In this document: positions 11,160 to 21,529 of the stretch, one piece after another | Layout of the letters: every line of letters begins with the position of its first letter | Position numbering within the stretch: the stretch's first letter is position 1 | Assembly: GCF_945859705.1 (NCBI RefSeq) | Contig: NC_079134.1 | Coordinates: 49,530,402-49,594,401 of the forward strand | Origin: Episyrphus balteatus | Taxonomy: Eukaryota > Arthropoda > Insecta > Diptera > Syrphidae | Direction of reading: 5' to 3' | DNA length: 64,000 nucleotides | Notes under the pieces: model-generated | Seen by the model: the letters and a program-made list of their open reading frames with translations, nothing else | Told to the model about the DNA's origin: nothing | The model's database searches: none | Translations under genes and position numbers: made by a program

Positions 11160-13610
11160 TATAGCCATAACTGGACGAATTTGAAATAAGACCACACTGC
11201 AGGCACCAGCTTTCAAATACAAAAAGAATTATGAAAATTAATACACTTAGTCCAAAGTTATGAGGTAAAAAACTTAAAAAAAATGATTCTGTTCAGGGCG
11301 GCAAAAAACAACGCTACTCCGCCGCTGCTTAGTTGCACTGCTAAGTGGCTGCAGTTCAGAAACTGATTGAAAAATTCGATGTTGAATAATAGGAGTGATG
11401 AAGTTCTCGTTCTAGATTGGATTCGATAGAGGCACTTTATAGTTGTTAAAGCCAGCCAGCTCAGGGAAGCTTGGGAAGCTTAACATCGAAAAATTTTATT
11501 AATTATGAAAAAGAACTAAAAGAACTCCATTACCAAAATTTGTATGATGTTTGGCACAAGGCTTTTATTCTAATGGCTGATAAATTGAATTACTTCTGCA
11601 ACTACAATACCTATTTCCACGACAGTTGTAATAAAAAATATTACCCACTAGCTACGAATGCAATACCACACAAGTAGTAAGCCTAATAAGATTGTTGAGC
11701 GAATACCATTAATTTTATTTTCAAACTGCATCAAACAAAAACAACAACAAAAACAACACGGAGAAATAATTTAAAAGCTTTCAATTAGCATCCAAAGAAA
11801 TATCCATCTATCCAAGAGTGCGCTAAATAATTATATTAGCTGGTACTGTTCGTAGTAGTGGATCTCTGTGGCACATCCTTTACATCGAACTTTCGAAGAG
11901 AGATGGCGATGTCAGTCACCATCCCAACGACATATCCAATTATTTAAAGCACCGTCTGTGGGACAAAAGCGGATTCACTGACGCCGACTAAAAGTATCAT
12001 AAGCTAAAACGCAGTGGTACCAAGATACAAGTACATAGTATCTTTTCAAATATCCTGAAACTGAGTCCTTGTTAGGTAGAGTAGAGGTATATAGCGATTT
12101 CTCTTCTATACGTTCGTTGTGTGTCGTGTCGTTCGTCCCAGAGACTTTGTCACTCTGTGTGCGCATTATGCAGACTCACAAATAAAACATCCTGTACCCT
12201 GTACCCCTACTTCGGCGCACCTCCTTGTAATATAATTAGTGACACAACGCGATGGGAACAAAAGCAAAACCCAGCGAAACAACTTTTCGACGAGGCTACG
12301 ACGAAGCGAAGGAGCAAGAAGACTACCTACTCTCTGCTGCTGCTGAACAACCAAAGTGAAAGGGATTACCTTGTGCCTTAATGTGGGTGGAGGGTGGTTG
12401 TTTGGGGGGATGTCTTTGGTGATGTATATGAATACTGGGGTGTAGGGAGGTGTTTTTTTTTTCTTTGCCTCCCATCACACGAAACACCAGAAGGCGAGTT
12501 AATTAAAACTTGATACAAGATATTAATTAAAACATGGTCTCTCCTGTTGACTAAGAGTCATTGAGGGAAATTGTCGTGCTCCCCTCGCGCGCTCACTGGT
12601 GATGGTGAGATGAGATGGTGACTGGTCCAACGAACGAAATTTGCGTCCCTTTTATGCTTCGAGCTTAACCAGTGCGAGTGAAGTGTACAGCGTTGATCTT
12701 CACTGGACTACTTCAATGAATCCGTCTACTTGAGTTTGTTCTCGTTCTTCTCGCCCACTTGTGTGGCGTATTTTTCCTTTTTTTTGGCGGGAATACTTCC
12801 ACCATCATAAAACACACAGCTTTTATTGGGAGGATGGTGGCGGTGGTGATGGAGAACAGAGGCCCAGTGGAAGAAGTTCCTTTTGATTTTCTTTTGGTGA
12901 AGGGGACTTCTTTGGAAAATTGTTTTTATCCTGTGTTGCGCGAGATAGGTATATGGATAGGATGCAGAACTTTTTGATGGAGTTTGACATGAATAGTTGA
13001 TCTTATGAATTATGTCGACCCGAATTAATTTTATCGAATATATTGATCTTGGGAATATTGTATGCCCATGAGTCAACTTTTCAACTTATATGGAAAGTTG
13101 AAAATCTATTAAAAATATTTTTTGTACAATATAAAATCCTGTGGATGTCCTGGGGTCTGTTTCAGAGCTTAATTCATCAACTACATCAGCTAGTTGAATC
13201 CGATTGAACGTCGGGAAATACTTGTTATGGTATAAATAGTGCAAATGTTAAAAAAAAAACTTCGGGAAGTCCAACAGGCCGTCGCAATTAGTGTTTTAGG
13301 TCATTGATGTAGCTGATGTAGGCCCCTGGTTGTTATTGTTCTAGAATATATATTTTTAACCTTAAACTATTGTCGGTTCTGTTCTCCAATGATGCTGGAA
13401 GTGTTAGAAATATCTTGTGTTCTTAAAATTCTGTACAATAATGTTATTCTGGATATTTTGAAACGAAACTAGTTGGGCGGCGCCTTATTCTCATAGTCCT
13501 TTGTCCATCAGACTATGATGGACAATGTCTGGCTAGTGCGTCGGGAAGCTATTTGCCTTAAAATACAATTCCACATTCGTGGGATCATTACGTTTACAAG
13601 CTCTTGTTTA
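11160..13610. other. Unassigned, possibly single-copy noncoding DNA
   Basis: No repeat family or recognisable gene is visible. Open frames at 11471-11677 (+), 12121-12381 (+), 12166-12354 (-) and 12726-13076 (-) overlap on both strands and show no known domain. This could be intron or intergenic DNA of a host gene outside the window. Confidence 0.35.
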
Positions 13611-13614
13611 TTTT

Positions 13615-13705
13615 AATATAAGTTCAAGTGACCTCAACTCCAAAAATTTTATAAAGCGTTTCGCTTTATAAAATTTTTGGAGTTGAGGTCACTTGAACTT
13701 ATATT
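13615..13705. repeat. Perfect 44-bp hairpin with 3-base loop
   Basis: Bases 13615-13658 and 13662-13705 are exact reverse complements across all 44 positions, separated only by TTT. The arm begins AATATAAGTTCAAGTGACCT. Pairing stops sharply at 13614/13706. There are no terminal motifs or target duplication to mark it as a transposon. Confidence 0.95.
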
Positions 13706-13989
13706 GAATTATATTCAATCACTCCACTTAAAATAAAAATAATTTTAATAATTTTTTTTTTAATTATTTTTGTTATTTTTTTCTTCGTTACTTGTTTATT
13801 TTATTGCAACTTCCAGCGAATTTTAAGGATCAGTCACCGATTTAAAAGTTGTGATCTGTCCAATTACCGAAACAGAAGATATGGAGACACAGGAACATCC
13901 TCAAGAAAGTCACGAAACATAGTTAATAGACTGAAAGACCTTTTTGAGATATTTTGAGAGTTAACTATTGTAAATTATTTGATTAACGA

Positions 13990-14265
13990 AGGATAAACTA
14001 TTGCTCTACCTACCTTAGGGTAGGGCACCTACCTGCCATACAAACTTGTATAATCTGTAGAACATCCCTAAACCCTTAGTTAATGATTTATTGCTATATT
14101 TCGTTTACTAGAAATGAGAAGTCATAAATGAATGTTAAAAACATCCCTAAGAAATTATTATTTTGTAAGGATATTCGAAAAGGATTCTTTTTATTTTGCG
14201 AGTACAATTCACAGTTGGTTTTTACAATCAAAATTATATGATATCAAATGATAGGTGATTAAAGC
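13990..14265 (+). repeat. Upstream flank shared by the two U1 genes
   Basis: The sequence upstream of this U1 copy matches, in inverted orientation, the DNA at 20699-20915. Shared words include TGCTCTACCTACC / TGTTCTACCTACC, AGAACATCCCTAAA, TTATTTTGTAAGGAT and TTCGAAAAGGATTCTTTTT. The duplication therefore included about 275 bp of upstream DNA along with the gene. Confidence 0.8.
14205..14225 (+). promoter_or_regulatory. PSEA-like snRNA promoter element of U1 copy 1
   Basis: CAATTCACAGTTGGTTTTTA lies at -61 to about -41 from the U1 start. Its position and sequence resemble the fly U1 PSEA, which in Drosophila recruits the SNAPc-like complex DmPBP/DmSNAPc. The same element sits at the same distance in the other U1 copy. 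Confidence 0.8.
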
Positions 14266-14430
14266 ATACTTACCTGGCGTAGGGGTTACCGTGATCATTA
14301 AGGCGGTTCCCCCGGAGTGAGGCTTGGCCATTGCACATTCCGGCTGAGTTGACCTCTGCGATTGTTCCTAATGTGAATAACTCGTGCGTGTAATTTTTGG
14401 TAGCCGGGGATGGCGTTCGCGCCGCCCCGA
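14266..14430 (+). ncRNA. U1: U1 small nuclear RNA, copy 1
   Basis: U1 snRNA is the RNA core of the U1 snRNP, which pairs with the 5' splice site at the start of spliceosome assembly. The 5' end is ATACTTACCTG, the splice-site pairing segment. Stem-loop II has the U1A loop ATTGCAC. The Sm site is AATTTTTGG, followed by a GC-rich 3' stem-loop ending CCCCGA. The 165-nt length fits fly U1 (about 164). Loop I reads GATCATTAAGG, where the form I know from flies is GATCACGAAGG. The two changes fall in the loop that binds U1-70K. The copy at 20534-20698 carries the same changes and appears identical throughout. The PSEA-like element at 14205 supports real transcription by RNA polymerase II. Confidence 0.93.
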
Positions 14431-15125
14431 CATAAAAAAGAAAAATAATTAGTTTTTGATATCAATATATCATCCTTAACATCAAAAGTCAGAAATCAAG
14501 CATCCTTGAGTGCTGTTTGTTGAAAGATGGGGAACCGTCAAACCAACTGGATGCTGTTGTCATGTGTTCTTTCTGCTGTTTGTTCTTTATCGGCTTTGTC
14601 TTTCTGGGTATCCGTATCCGCCAATAGTAGATACCTATCAGTTCCCAATTTTGCATTGTTTCCAGTATGTTAGATAAGTATCCGGAGTAGATTAGATTAG
14701 ATGTCATGTAAATAAGATTTTCATGAAACAAAACTGACAGTTGGTGAATAAAGGCAAATCTGGGTTTCACGACCAGATTTATTATCATCTACTAGTAGTT
14801 TTAAGAAATAACGGTAAATGATTGAAAAGTTAAACTGAGAAAGGCGATAGCCCACCCAAACCAAAAACTGTGGAGCCATCATGAAAGACTTTACTACATC
14901 CCTCCAACAGTCCTTGTAACTTTAAATTTAATGTATACAGGAGGAAAGTGGTGAGAACCGCACATGGGCGAAAAAGTAAAAATACTCAGGCTTCCCATTT
15001 CTTATGAAAACAAACCTAAGATTTATTTCTAGAAATACCCTTAGCTGACATTTGTCGATTACAGATGATAGCAACATTTTTCCGCCACTTCATTCAACTT
15101 CCACTCTCACGCGATTATTTATATC
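14431..15125. other. Unassigned DNA downstream of U1
   Basis: No gene is recognised. The open frame at 14489-14788 (-) has no known domain. Sequence similarity to the downstream side of the second U1 gene fades within a few bases. Confidence 0.4.
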
Positions 15126-15133
15126 ATCCTCAT

Positions 15134-16235
15134 TAGAGCTGTAGCAAATCGTATGTATTCGTTACTAAAATGCGGGTATTCACTTCAGTAACGAATAACG
15201 AAACGTTACTTTCTAAACAGTATCGTTACTCGTATGTTTCGTTACTGGGTACTGAAGTAACGAAACATACGAAACGTACGAGATACGAAACATACGAGTA
15301 ACGGCGCGATTCCAGTTTCAATACTAAATCCGATGTAAGAGATACGAAATGGAATGATACACTCAATTTGTCGCATTTCGCATCTCGTGTCGGTATCGTA
15401 ACCATAGTCAGAATGCTAACTGTAGATAATTATCTGGAGTTTACTTTTGTCTCGATTAAAACAGTAGTGCCAAGGTTCAATAATCATTGTGTTGTCGATA
15501 ATTTATACAGAAATATCAAAAGAGACGTGTTTGTATTTTCTCTATTTGGCCGAAATATGTATATCCACGACGCAACCAATCTGTTTATGGCCATGGTGTT
15601 AATGGTATTTATATTTAGCTTAAGAATGTACAAAAGTTTTTTGGTTTTTCAAAAAATTAGTTTATTTTCAGTGCAAAATTTTCAACACAAAAAAAAGCAG
15701 AGAAAACGAGGTTTGAAAATCACTCTCAATAAAAAAAATACATGAAAAATTGTTCGACATGGTTGTATTGAAGTGTTAATATTTCGAGATCTGCGCGTTG
15801 AACTTTTGAAATAAAGGTCTCTAAAGAATTGTCTTTTTGTCGAAAAATTTGGAAAAAAATCAAAAAAGTTTCCACGTTTGATTAAAAAAAAACGAAAAAA
15901 ATTCAATATAGCTACCTTTTAACTCTTATTACATGAGAATGCCGCAACTAATTTTAATGTTTATGACCTTAAAATGTAGCTTAGATTATAGAAATCGTTT
16001 TTGGTTTTTTTCAAAAAAAAAAAATTTTACACCCTTATACCAATGTACGAAACATACTAAAAATACCAAACATACGAAACGTATCAAATACATGAAATAT
16101 ACGAAATGTACGAAACACACGAAGCATGCGAAAGTAACGAAACGTGCGAAACATGCGAAACACACGAAACATACGAAATATGCGAAAAATGCGAAACATG
16201 CGGGTACTCATTTTGTCGTTACTTTTACAGCCCTA
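15134..16235. mobile_element. hAT-like element with an internal ACGAAACATA satellite
   Basis: The ends are TAGAGCTGTAGCAAATCGTA and, mirrored, CGTTACTTTTACAGCCCTA. ATCCTCAT precedes the left end (15126-15133) and ATTCCTCAT follows the right end, an 8-bp duplication with one extra T. A roughly 10-bp unit (ACGAAACATA and variants) repeats near the left end (15240-15300) and many times at 16044-16200. The 192-codon open frame at 15933-16511 is the reading of this satellite (Lys-Thr/Ala-Lys-His repeats) and runs past the element, so I do not call it a gene. The open frame at 15368-15745 has no known domain. Bases 15747-16020 resemble 48750-49055. Confidence 0.72.
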
Positions 16236-16365
16236 ATTCCTCATCACTTCGTTATTGATCCATGTATCCAAGAAACACTACTCAAACGGGAGGTAACGGT
16301 AAAGATGATACAGATCATGTTTGTACTCTTTTCCGTTCTTACTCCCTTCGTTTCTCTAAGTCTAA

Positions 16366-16520
16366 GGCCATTTCATACGACACGCCGACAACCGGCCCGG
16401 AACCGGGTAAACGCCCCTTTTGGCTGGTTTTTAAGTAAAAAATATGTACCTTACAGCCATCTAAAAGGGACGTTTACCCGTTTCGTGGCCGGTTGTCGGC
16501 GTATCGTATGAATTAGGTCC
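16366..16520. mobile_element. Short hairpin MITE (about 155 bp)
   Basis: An inverted pair runs from ATTTCATACGACACGCCGAC through CAACCGGCC and back through GGCCGGTTGTCGGCGTATCG to GTATGAAT. Arms are about 60 bp with a short centre. The boundary duplication is unclear. Confidence 0.65.
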
Positions 16521-16551
16521 AAGGATACTTCTGCACTGCTTACCATTCTAG

Positions 16552-16935
16552 ATGACTTTCGACAGAAAATCGAATATTAAGATTATTATGCTACTAAGAC
16601 ATACATATGCCGAAGAAAAATTGATGATATTAGCTACGTACGTGATGAAAGTTATAAATGCAGCTAAGCACCTTTGGCAAACTATTAGTCTGAGTGAACC
16701 TGGATTGAAGAAGATCGTTGACAACGTAATCCAACAAAATGGATATTTCGGTCACCCAGAGAATGTTCTTGTCGTCATGCTCGGAGATGACCAGAAAGCA
16801 TACGAGAGCTAGCATATAAACAAATCTCGTAAGCAAGATCAGAGAATGCTCCAGGAACGCTTCGAACATTTGAAGTGCCTGCTTTAAATTTCAACGCCGA
16901 AGATTATTACGTGTCAAAGACTTAGAAATAACTTA
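16552..16935 (+). pseudogene. Broken repeat-associated protein fragment
   Basis: An 86-codon frame ends at 16812. The sense continues in another frame with RELAYKQIS, an internal stop, then TLRTFEVPALNFNAEDYY near 16860-16910. The pattern (a region ending VLVVMLGDD, then RELA.K.I, then VPALNF.AEDYY) recalls a protein family often seen in insect and cnidarian repeats annotated only as uncharacterised. At least one frameshift and one stop break it. I know no function for the family, so the assignment is by memory of the pattern only. Confidence 0.4.
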
Positions 16936-17157
16936 GCGACCGCTGAAATCCAATTGAATTCGATTGTTAAAAGTGGTTAGGACATACGCAAAAATATCCA
17001 TGCTACACACAAGGCGTAGAGCGCTGCATCAAATTTGTCACACAAGCTTCAAGTGCTGTTTGCGTAGAACATAAACGAGTGTTTAGGCTGTCCTAAATCC
17101 ATTTCGTTACATTGAGAAATGAGATCAAGTCTTTGATCTTTGATTCTGAGATTTTAT

Positions 17158-17520
17158 CTATATCATTGAAAAACTAACTCCCAGAGAGAGTGTTCTATTC
17201 ATAGCAAGGGCATAACATTGGCATAGAAAATGGAAGACCGTTTCTTTTTCCTGCTGGTCCAAACAACTGCGACAAAAGGTTTTGTGTGGTGTACCCAGCT
17301 TTGCTGCATGTTTTCCTATCGACCAATGTCCTGTGCACACCAAATAGTGTATGGTGTGTGAGTGAGTTATTTTTTTTTTTAAACAGTGAAGATCGAAGTA
17401 GTCATGAAGTAATTTTTTGTACGGCGGCGGTGAGGTTTTGTGGAGGGGCAAGATCCCCCCTATATCCGGCGAGCTAGCATCGATCATCGCCAGCATGCCA
17501 CGGCCTTGTCTGCCAGACAT
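17158..17520 (-). pseudogene. 3' end of a Jockey/R1-type non-LTR retrotransposon ORF2
   Basis: The 120-residue minus-strand frame matches the C-terminus of non-LTR ORF2 proteins. A TGHWSIGKHAAKLG segment (about residues 64-77) corresponds to the conserved TGH..L..HL..LG region. It is followed by the cysteine-histidine knuckle C-R-S-C then H-F-L-C-Q-C (about residues 85-104). These lie after the reverse transcriptase in complete elements. No reverse transcriptase or endonuclease is present upstream, so the copy is truncated. I see no clear poly(A) tail after its end. Confidence 0.72.
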
Positions 17521-18260
17521 TTAGACCCTTTCTATCCTAATTCCCACATTTTTCCTGCAATTTCCACTTCCCTAATCATCCTACCCCCCGAATCCCATCC
17601 TCATGTCCTACTCTTTTTGCCCGTTACTTTTCTTTTGGTATTTTTAAAAATAAACATTTTCTAACAAAAGCAATAACATCCTTTTTTATTATGAAAGTGA
17701 ATTAATAATGCTAGTTGCTAGTGTATGTTAGAGCTACGACCTACGACAATGAAACAAATTTAATAAATTATAAAATGATTATTTCTCTTTCTCTGTTCAG
17801 AGAGACAGATAACACGAAATGATGTTTAAATAAGAAAAGTTCGAGAGCACAAAAAGAAGAATCAGATGCTGAGTCCTGAGTCTGGGTTGCAAAAGTCGAT
17901 ACGATTGTATTTTTTTCGATACACTTGGCTTTGCTTAGGTACACAAATACACTTTTACTAAATTCCATACACTTTTTAACTTCCGTACGTATTTCCTTAC
18001 TTTACATCCTATCTTTTGTTTAAATAAAAACTAAAATGTTTTATTTTCTATCAAAAACCAAACCCACAAATGCATTCGATATTTGTGAACGCACTCAATA
18101 TCTGCAGTTCAAAAAATTGCTATTTGGTATCACTTAAATTTCATTAAATGAGCTCTAATTGTTGTGTTTTGTTTTGTGTTGCTTTCATTTTTTTTTTATC
18201 CTGATTGGGCTTTTTTATTGGCATTAACTCAAACTTATGAATCAAAATGGATAGGTAAAT
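17521..18260. other. Unassigned DNA
   Basis: Bases 17521-17660 are pyrimidine-rich and end in AATAAA at about 17649, but nothing upstream on that strand is recognised. The rest is AT-rich with no clear gene. Confidence 0.35.
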
Positions 18261-18315
18261 TACATTGACTTATTTGTAAATTTAATCTGATAAGAATAAT
18301 AATAATCCTGTTTTG

Positions 18316-18469
18316 TAAAAGGTGGTTAGTAAAAAAACCAAGAGAAGAATCTTCAACAAACGAAAAGCCAAAAGAAAAAAATGAAGATCAAGAACAAACA
18401 GTTGAAGTTGAAGACTGCGATTCGAACTCCACCAACGAAAAAGAAGACGATGTTGGTCAGGGCGAGGAG
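18316..18469 (+). pseudogene. Acidic exon-like open stretch, possible part of a hAT gene
   Basis: A frame without its own ATG encodes a Lys/Glu/Asp-rich segment (…KPRE, then EVEDCDSNSTNEKEDD) and ends at TGA. It is preceded by TTTTGTAAAAG and runs into GTGAGT, a perfect splice-donor match, just before the stop. It could be an exon spliced toward the zinc-finger segment at 18575-18733. The phases I tried do not join cleanly, so this stays a possibility. Confidence 0.3.
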
Positions 18470-18574
18470 TGAGTTGCAACGCAAACATTTACATATGTGT
18501 ACATTTTTTTAAAATAAAATTATTGTTTTTTTGCCCCTCCTTCTGATAAAAGAAAAAAAAAGGTATGAAATCAA

Positions 18575-18733
18575 ATGCAGACCGGAGTGAAAAAAAAATA
18601 TGAATGGTTAGACGAAGACATCAATCAGAATGTGAAGCAGTGCATTCGCTGCGATGTGAAAATATGTGGTGGAAGGACGCACATTGAAAGACATGCATCC
18701 AGCCAAATGCATAAGAGGGCAGTAAATCGGTAA
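18575..18733 (+). pseudogene. BED/C2H2-like zinc-finger segment of a hAT-type gene
   Basis: A 52-codon frame contains CIRCDVKICGG followed by THIERHASSQMHK. This is a C-x2-C…H-x3-H…H finger of the kind found at the N-terminus of hAT-related proteins, where it binds DNA. The segment is bounded by ATGCAG before ACC and by CG before GTAAAAAT, so it could also be an internal exon. A matching hAT C-terminal piece lies at 19964-20139 on the same strand, with a piggyBac-like element between them. I read the two as remnants of one gene, which is inference. Confidence 0.5.
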
Positions 18734-18805
18734 AAATAGATTCTGTTCTAAAAAAAAATAACACAAGCTTTATTGACAAAGCAAAAAAATTAGAAATTTC
18801 TTTAA

Positions 18806-19803
18806 CCCTCTACTGCATGAATTAATATTAGCGGACGAAAAAATTAAAAAATGCATTACATGGGTTCTTTGGGTTGTTTCAAAACGGTTTACATTAAAAG
18901 AATTTGAGGAATTTGAATGAACAACAACAACTTGTGTGTGTTACCACCAAGTTCATAGGCTGAACTTGGTGGTAACACACACAAGTTGTTGTTGTTCATT
19001 CAAATTCCTCAATATAAATTGATTACACAAGCAGCTGCCTGCAAGTATGAAAATACACAAACCTCTTCTATTAAAAGAATTTGTTTAAATTAGTTTGTTT
19101 AAAAAATTTGTTTATAAGCCAAAAAGTAAGTCTTGCTCTAACATTTTCACCCACTTCCAATCTTAAAAAAAAACTAAAAAGTAGTAAAATGATTGAAAAA
19201 TATTATAAGCGAGCCTCCCTCCCCCTAAATTTTTTGTGGTTACGCCCCTGGAAATGAGGTTAACATAAAAAAAATGTCTCTAAAAGCGAAGGGGCTCCAT
19301 TTCTGAAGTAAAACATAGCTTCCAAGCAAAATAAAAATGTAAAGGAACAAAATTTTCCAACAAAAAAATTTAACAAATTGTGTAGATTTAAAACCCCTTA
19401 ATGCATACGAAGCCAAATATTGCTTCCGTACTTTTTGCCCTCCCAAGACCAGGCCAATAATTTTTTTTCAATAAAAATTGGTTCATAGCATACATAATAA
19501 GACAATCGATCAAAAATAAATTTTTAATTCCACTTTTCTTTCCAAACAAACGCAGTAATTAACACTTAAAGTATGAATATATTCTACACTTTCGATTTCA
19601 ATGCACACGACTGATCGACTCACCTGTGATCATAAAATACACCTTTATTTTGTGTCGGACACACGAAAAAACTATCTCTATGGGTTCTCAGAAACACAAA
19701 GAAGAGTATTGTATTGAATCTGTACCATTTTTTTGTGACAGAGAAGAGAAAAGTGCATACAAATAGACAAAACCATATTTGGCTTCGTATGCAGTAGAAG
19801 GTT
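18806..19803. mobile_element. piggyBac-like non-autonomous element(s) flanked by TTAA
   Basis: TTAA at 18802-18805 is followed by CCCTCTACTGCAT. TTAA at 19804-19807 is preceded by the mirrored ATGCAGTAGAAGGTT. A further related end, TTTAAAACCCCTTAATGCAT followed by ACGAAGCCAAATA, begins near 19386. It pairs with TATTTGGCTTCGTATGC at 19776-19792, so a second, shorter element of the same family (about 19388-19803) may be nested or overlapping. TTAA at the target is the piggyBac signature. The perfect hairpin at 18904-19012 lies inside. No transposase is visible. Confidence 0.6.
18904..19012. repeat. Perfect 52-bp hairpin with 5-base loop
   Basis: Bases 18904-18955 and 18961-19012 are exact reverse complements across 52 positions, with TAGGC as the loop. 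The arm contains GAACAACAACAACTTGTGTG. Pairing ends abruptly on both sides. Confidence 0.95.
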
Positions 19804-19838
19804 TTAAGTCGCCGAACACATCTTGGAACACAAATCCA

Positions 19839-19961
19839 GGGGTCGAACTACGGCCAACGTACGTTAACGTATTGACGCTTTATGTCTCTATCATTTTCTT
19901 CTAATTAAATAGAGAAAGAAATAGTCAAAACGTTAACGAACGTATGCCGTAGTTTGACCCC
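19839..19961. mobile_element. Small MITE (123 bp) with 38-bp imperfect inverted repeats
   Basis: GGGGTCGAACTACGGCCAAC on the left mirrors GGCATACG… / GCCGTAGTTTGACCCC on the right. The arms match at about 30 of 38 positions and enclose about 45 AT-rich bases. No clean target duplication is seen. Confidence 0.65.
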
Positions 19962-19963
19962 AG

Positions 19964-20139
19964 AGCTCCCGGCAAATGTTGAAGTGGGCGATGTCGAGTT
20001 CTTTAATTGGGGTCCAGTCGTCTCTACAGATGTAAAGAGATATTTTAGCTCCTTTAGAGCACTTTTAAGGGACAATCGCAGGCGCTTGTTAACTGAAAAT
20101 TTTAAAAAACTCATGATTGTTCAAAATTACTGCAATTAA
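19964..20139 (+). pseudogene. hAT-family C-terminal fragment
   Basis: The frame reads a segment with EFFNWGPVVSTDVKRYFSSF and then LLRDNRRRLLTENFKKLMIV, ending YCN and a stop. This follows the pattern P.TS.DVERSFS…L.DNRR.F..ENL…..CN of hAT-related proteins, where it forms part of the dimerisation domain. AATAAA follows at about 20162. The apparent ATG at 19954 lies in the neighbouring MITE and is unlikely to be a true start. It is likely the tail of the gene whose finger segment is at 18575-18733. Confidence 0.65.
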
Positions 20140-20533
20140 TTTTTATATTTCATTCTTTTCTCAATAAATGCCTTTTTATGCCTTTTTGGGAGTTTTATTT
20201 TGCCTTTTTTTAAGTTTTTAGGTCCACAAGATCCTATCCCTGATTATGATGATAAAAATCACATTTGTTCACTATTAAAAAATGAAATTTATGAATTCAA
20301 TAAAAGTTAAAAAAAAAAAAACAAATAGTACAATTCGATACACTTTTTTTTACTTTCGATACAATGCTGAAAGACGATTTTTCATCCCTGTGCTGAGTTC
20401 GTGGCCTTTCAAAAAGTAATGAATTTTAAAAAATGAGTTGTATCTTCTCATTAATGTGCGGCGCCAGCATAGATACAGAGTCGCCACAATCTTTAAATTA
20501 ACAACTAATTGTATATTATTATTATTTCTCATG
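20140..20533. other. Unassigned DNA
   Basis: AT-rich sequence with AATGCCTTTTTATGCCTTTTT near 20166. No gene is seen. Confidence 0.35.
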
Positions 20534-20698
20534 TCGGGGCGGCGCGAACGCCATCCCCGGCTACCAAAAATTACACGCACGAGTTATTCACATTAGGAAC
20601 AATCGCAGAGGTCAACTCAGCCGGAATGTGCAATGGCCAAGCCTCACTCCGGGGGAACCGCCTTAATGATCACGGTAACCCCTACGCCAGGTAAGTAT
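20534..20698 (-). ncRNA. U1: U1 small nuclear RNA, copy 2
   Basis: This is the reverse-strand partner of the U1 gene at 14266-14430. By eye it is identical over all 165 nt, including the splice-site segment ATACTTACCTG, the ATTGCAC loop, the AATTTTTGG Sm site and the unusual loop I (GATCATTAAGG). It lies about 6.1 kb away in opposite orientation, with the two 3' ends facing each other. Sequence identity in the gene against clear divergence upstream suggests selection or gene conversion. A PSEA-like element sits at the expected place. A Tc1-like palindromic element is inserted about 220 bp upstream of its start. Confidence 0.93.
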
Positions 20699-20738
20699 GC
20701 TTTAATCACCTATCATTTGGTATCATATATTTTTGATT

Positions 20739-20759
20739 ACAAAAACCAACTGTGAATTC
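20739..20759 (-). promoter_or_regulatory. PSEA-like snRNA promoter element of U1 copy 2
   Basis: On the minus strand GAATTCACAGTTGGTTTTTG lies at -61 to about -41 from the U1 start. It matches the copy 1 element almost base for base at the same distance. Confidence 0.8.
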
Positions 20760-21221
20760 TAATCTCACAGAAAAAGAATCCTTTTCGAACATCCTTACAA
20801 AATAACAATCTTTAAAGGGATGTTTTCAACATTTGTTTTAGGGATGTTCTATACACATTATACAAATTTGTATGGAAGGTACTCTAGGGTAGGTAGAACA
20901 ATACTTGATCTTTATACACTCCGCTTCAACTGAATAAGCACACAAATTTTCAAAGGTATTTTGTCCATTTTTTCCTAAGATTGAGCTTTCATGTAACATT
21001 TGATGATGTTTACAGTTAGCTTGCGATGTTGAGAAACCAAATCAGAAAGAATAATTCTCAAAGTACCGCTATTTTTTTTCGTGTTCTCTTAAAAAGCGTC
21101 CCATATGGAAAAATGCAGTTTTTTTTTGCGTCAACTGAATAGACACACGGTCTTTCAAGGTCAATATCTTCGTTGTTTATGAGAGTTTTGAGGTGTTTGG
21201 CATACCAAATCAAAGGTTGAA

Positions 21222-21428
21222 ATGTTCTCAGTGAGATTTTGTCATTTAATTAAAATTAAAAAAAAAAGTAGTAGATTAAAAGCTTTGAATACTGTCGACA
21301 GAGCTAAAATTAATTTGTTAACGGAACAAGTACTGACCGGGTCTGCTATAGCTACCAAAATTGATCGGAGTTTTAGTGTGTTGCCTATTCATACCTCAAA
21401 AATAAAAGTTCGTACAGGAAAAATATGA
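21222..21428 (+). pseudogene. Tc1-like transposase N-terminal piece, left arm
   Basis: The 68-residue frame contains NTVDRAKINLLTEQVLTGSA, resembling the first helix-turn-helix of Tc1-like transposases (…DRAKI..L.EQGLTGSAIA.KIGRS…). It is the mirror duplicate of the frame at 21758-21964 (-). No catalytic domain follows on this strand. Confidence 0.6.
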
Positions 21429-21529
21429 ATTAAGGTAAAAAACGGCAAAAATAGCAGTTAATCGATGAGAAATTTTGAGATCTGAAAAAAACCACTTTGC
21501 GTCACTCATTTTTCCAGCTCATTTGGAGT

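Noticed and set aside
15933..16511. 192-codon open frame with Lys/His repeats
   Set aside because: It reads through an ACGAAACATA satellite and across the end of a hAT element into a MITE, so it is not a real gene.
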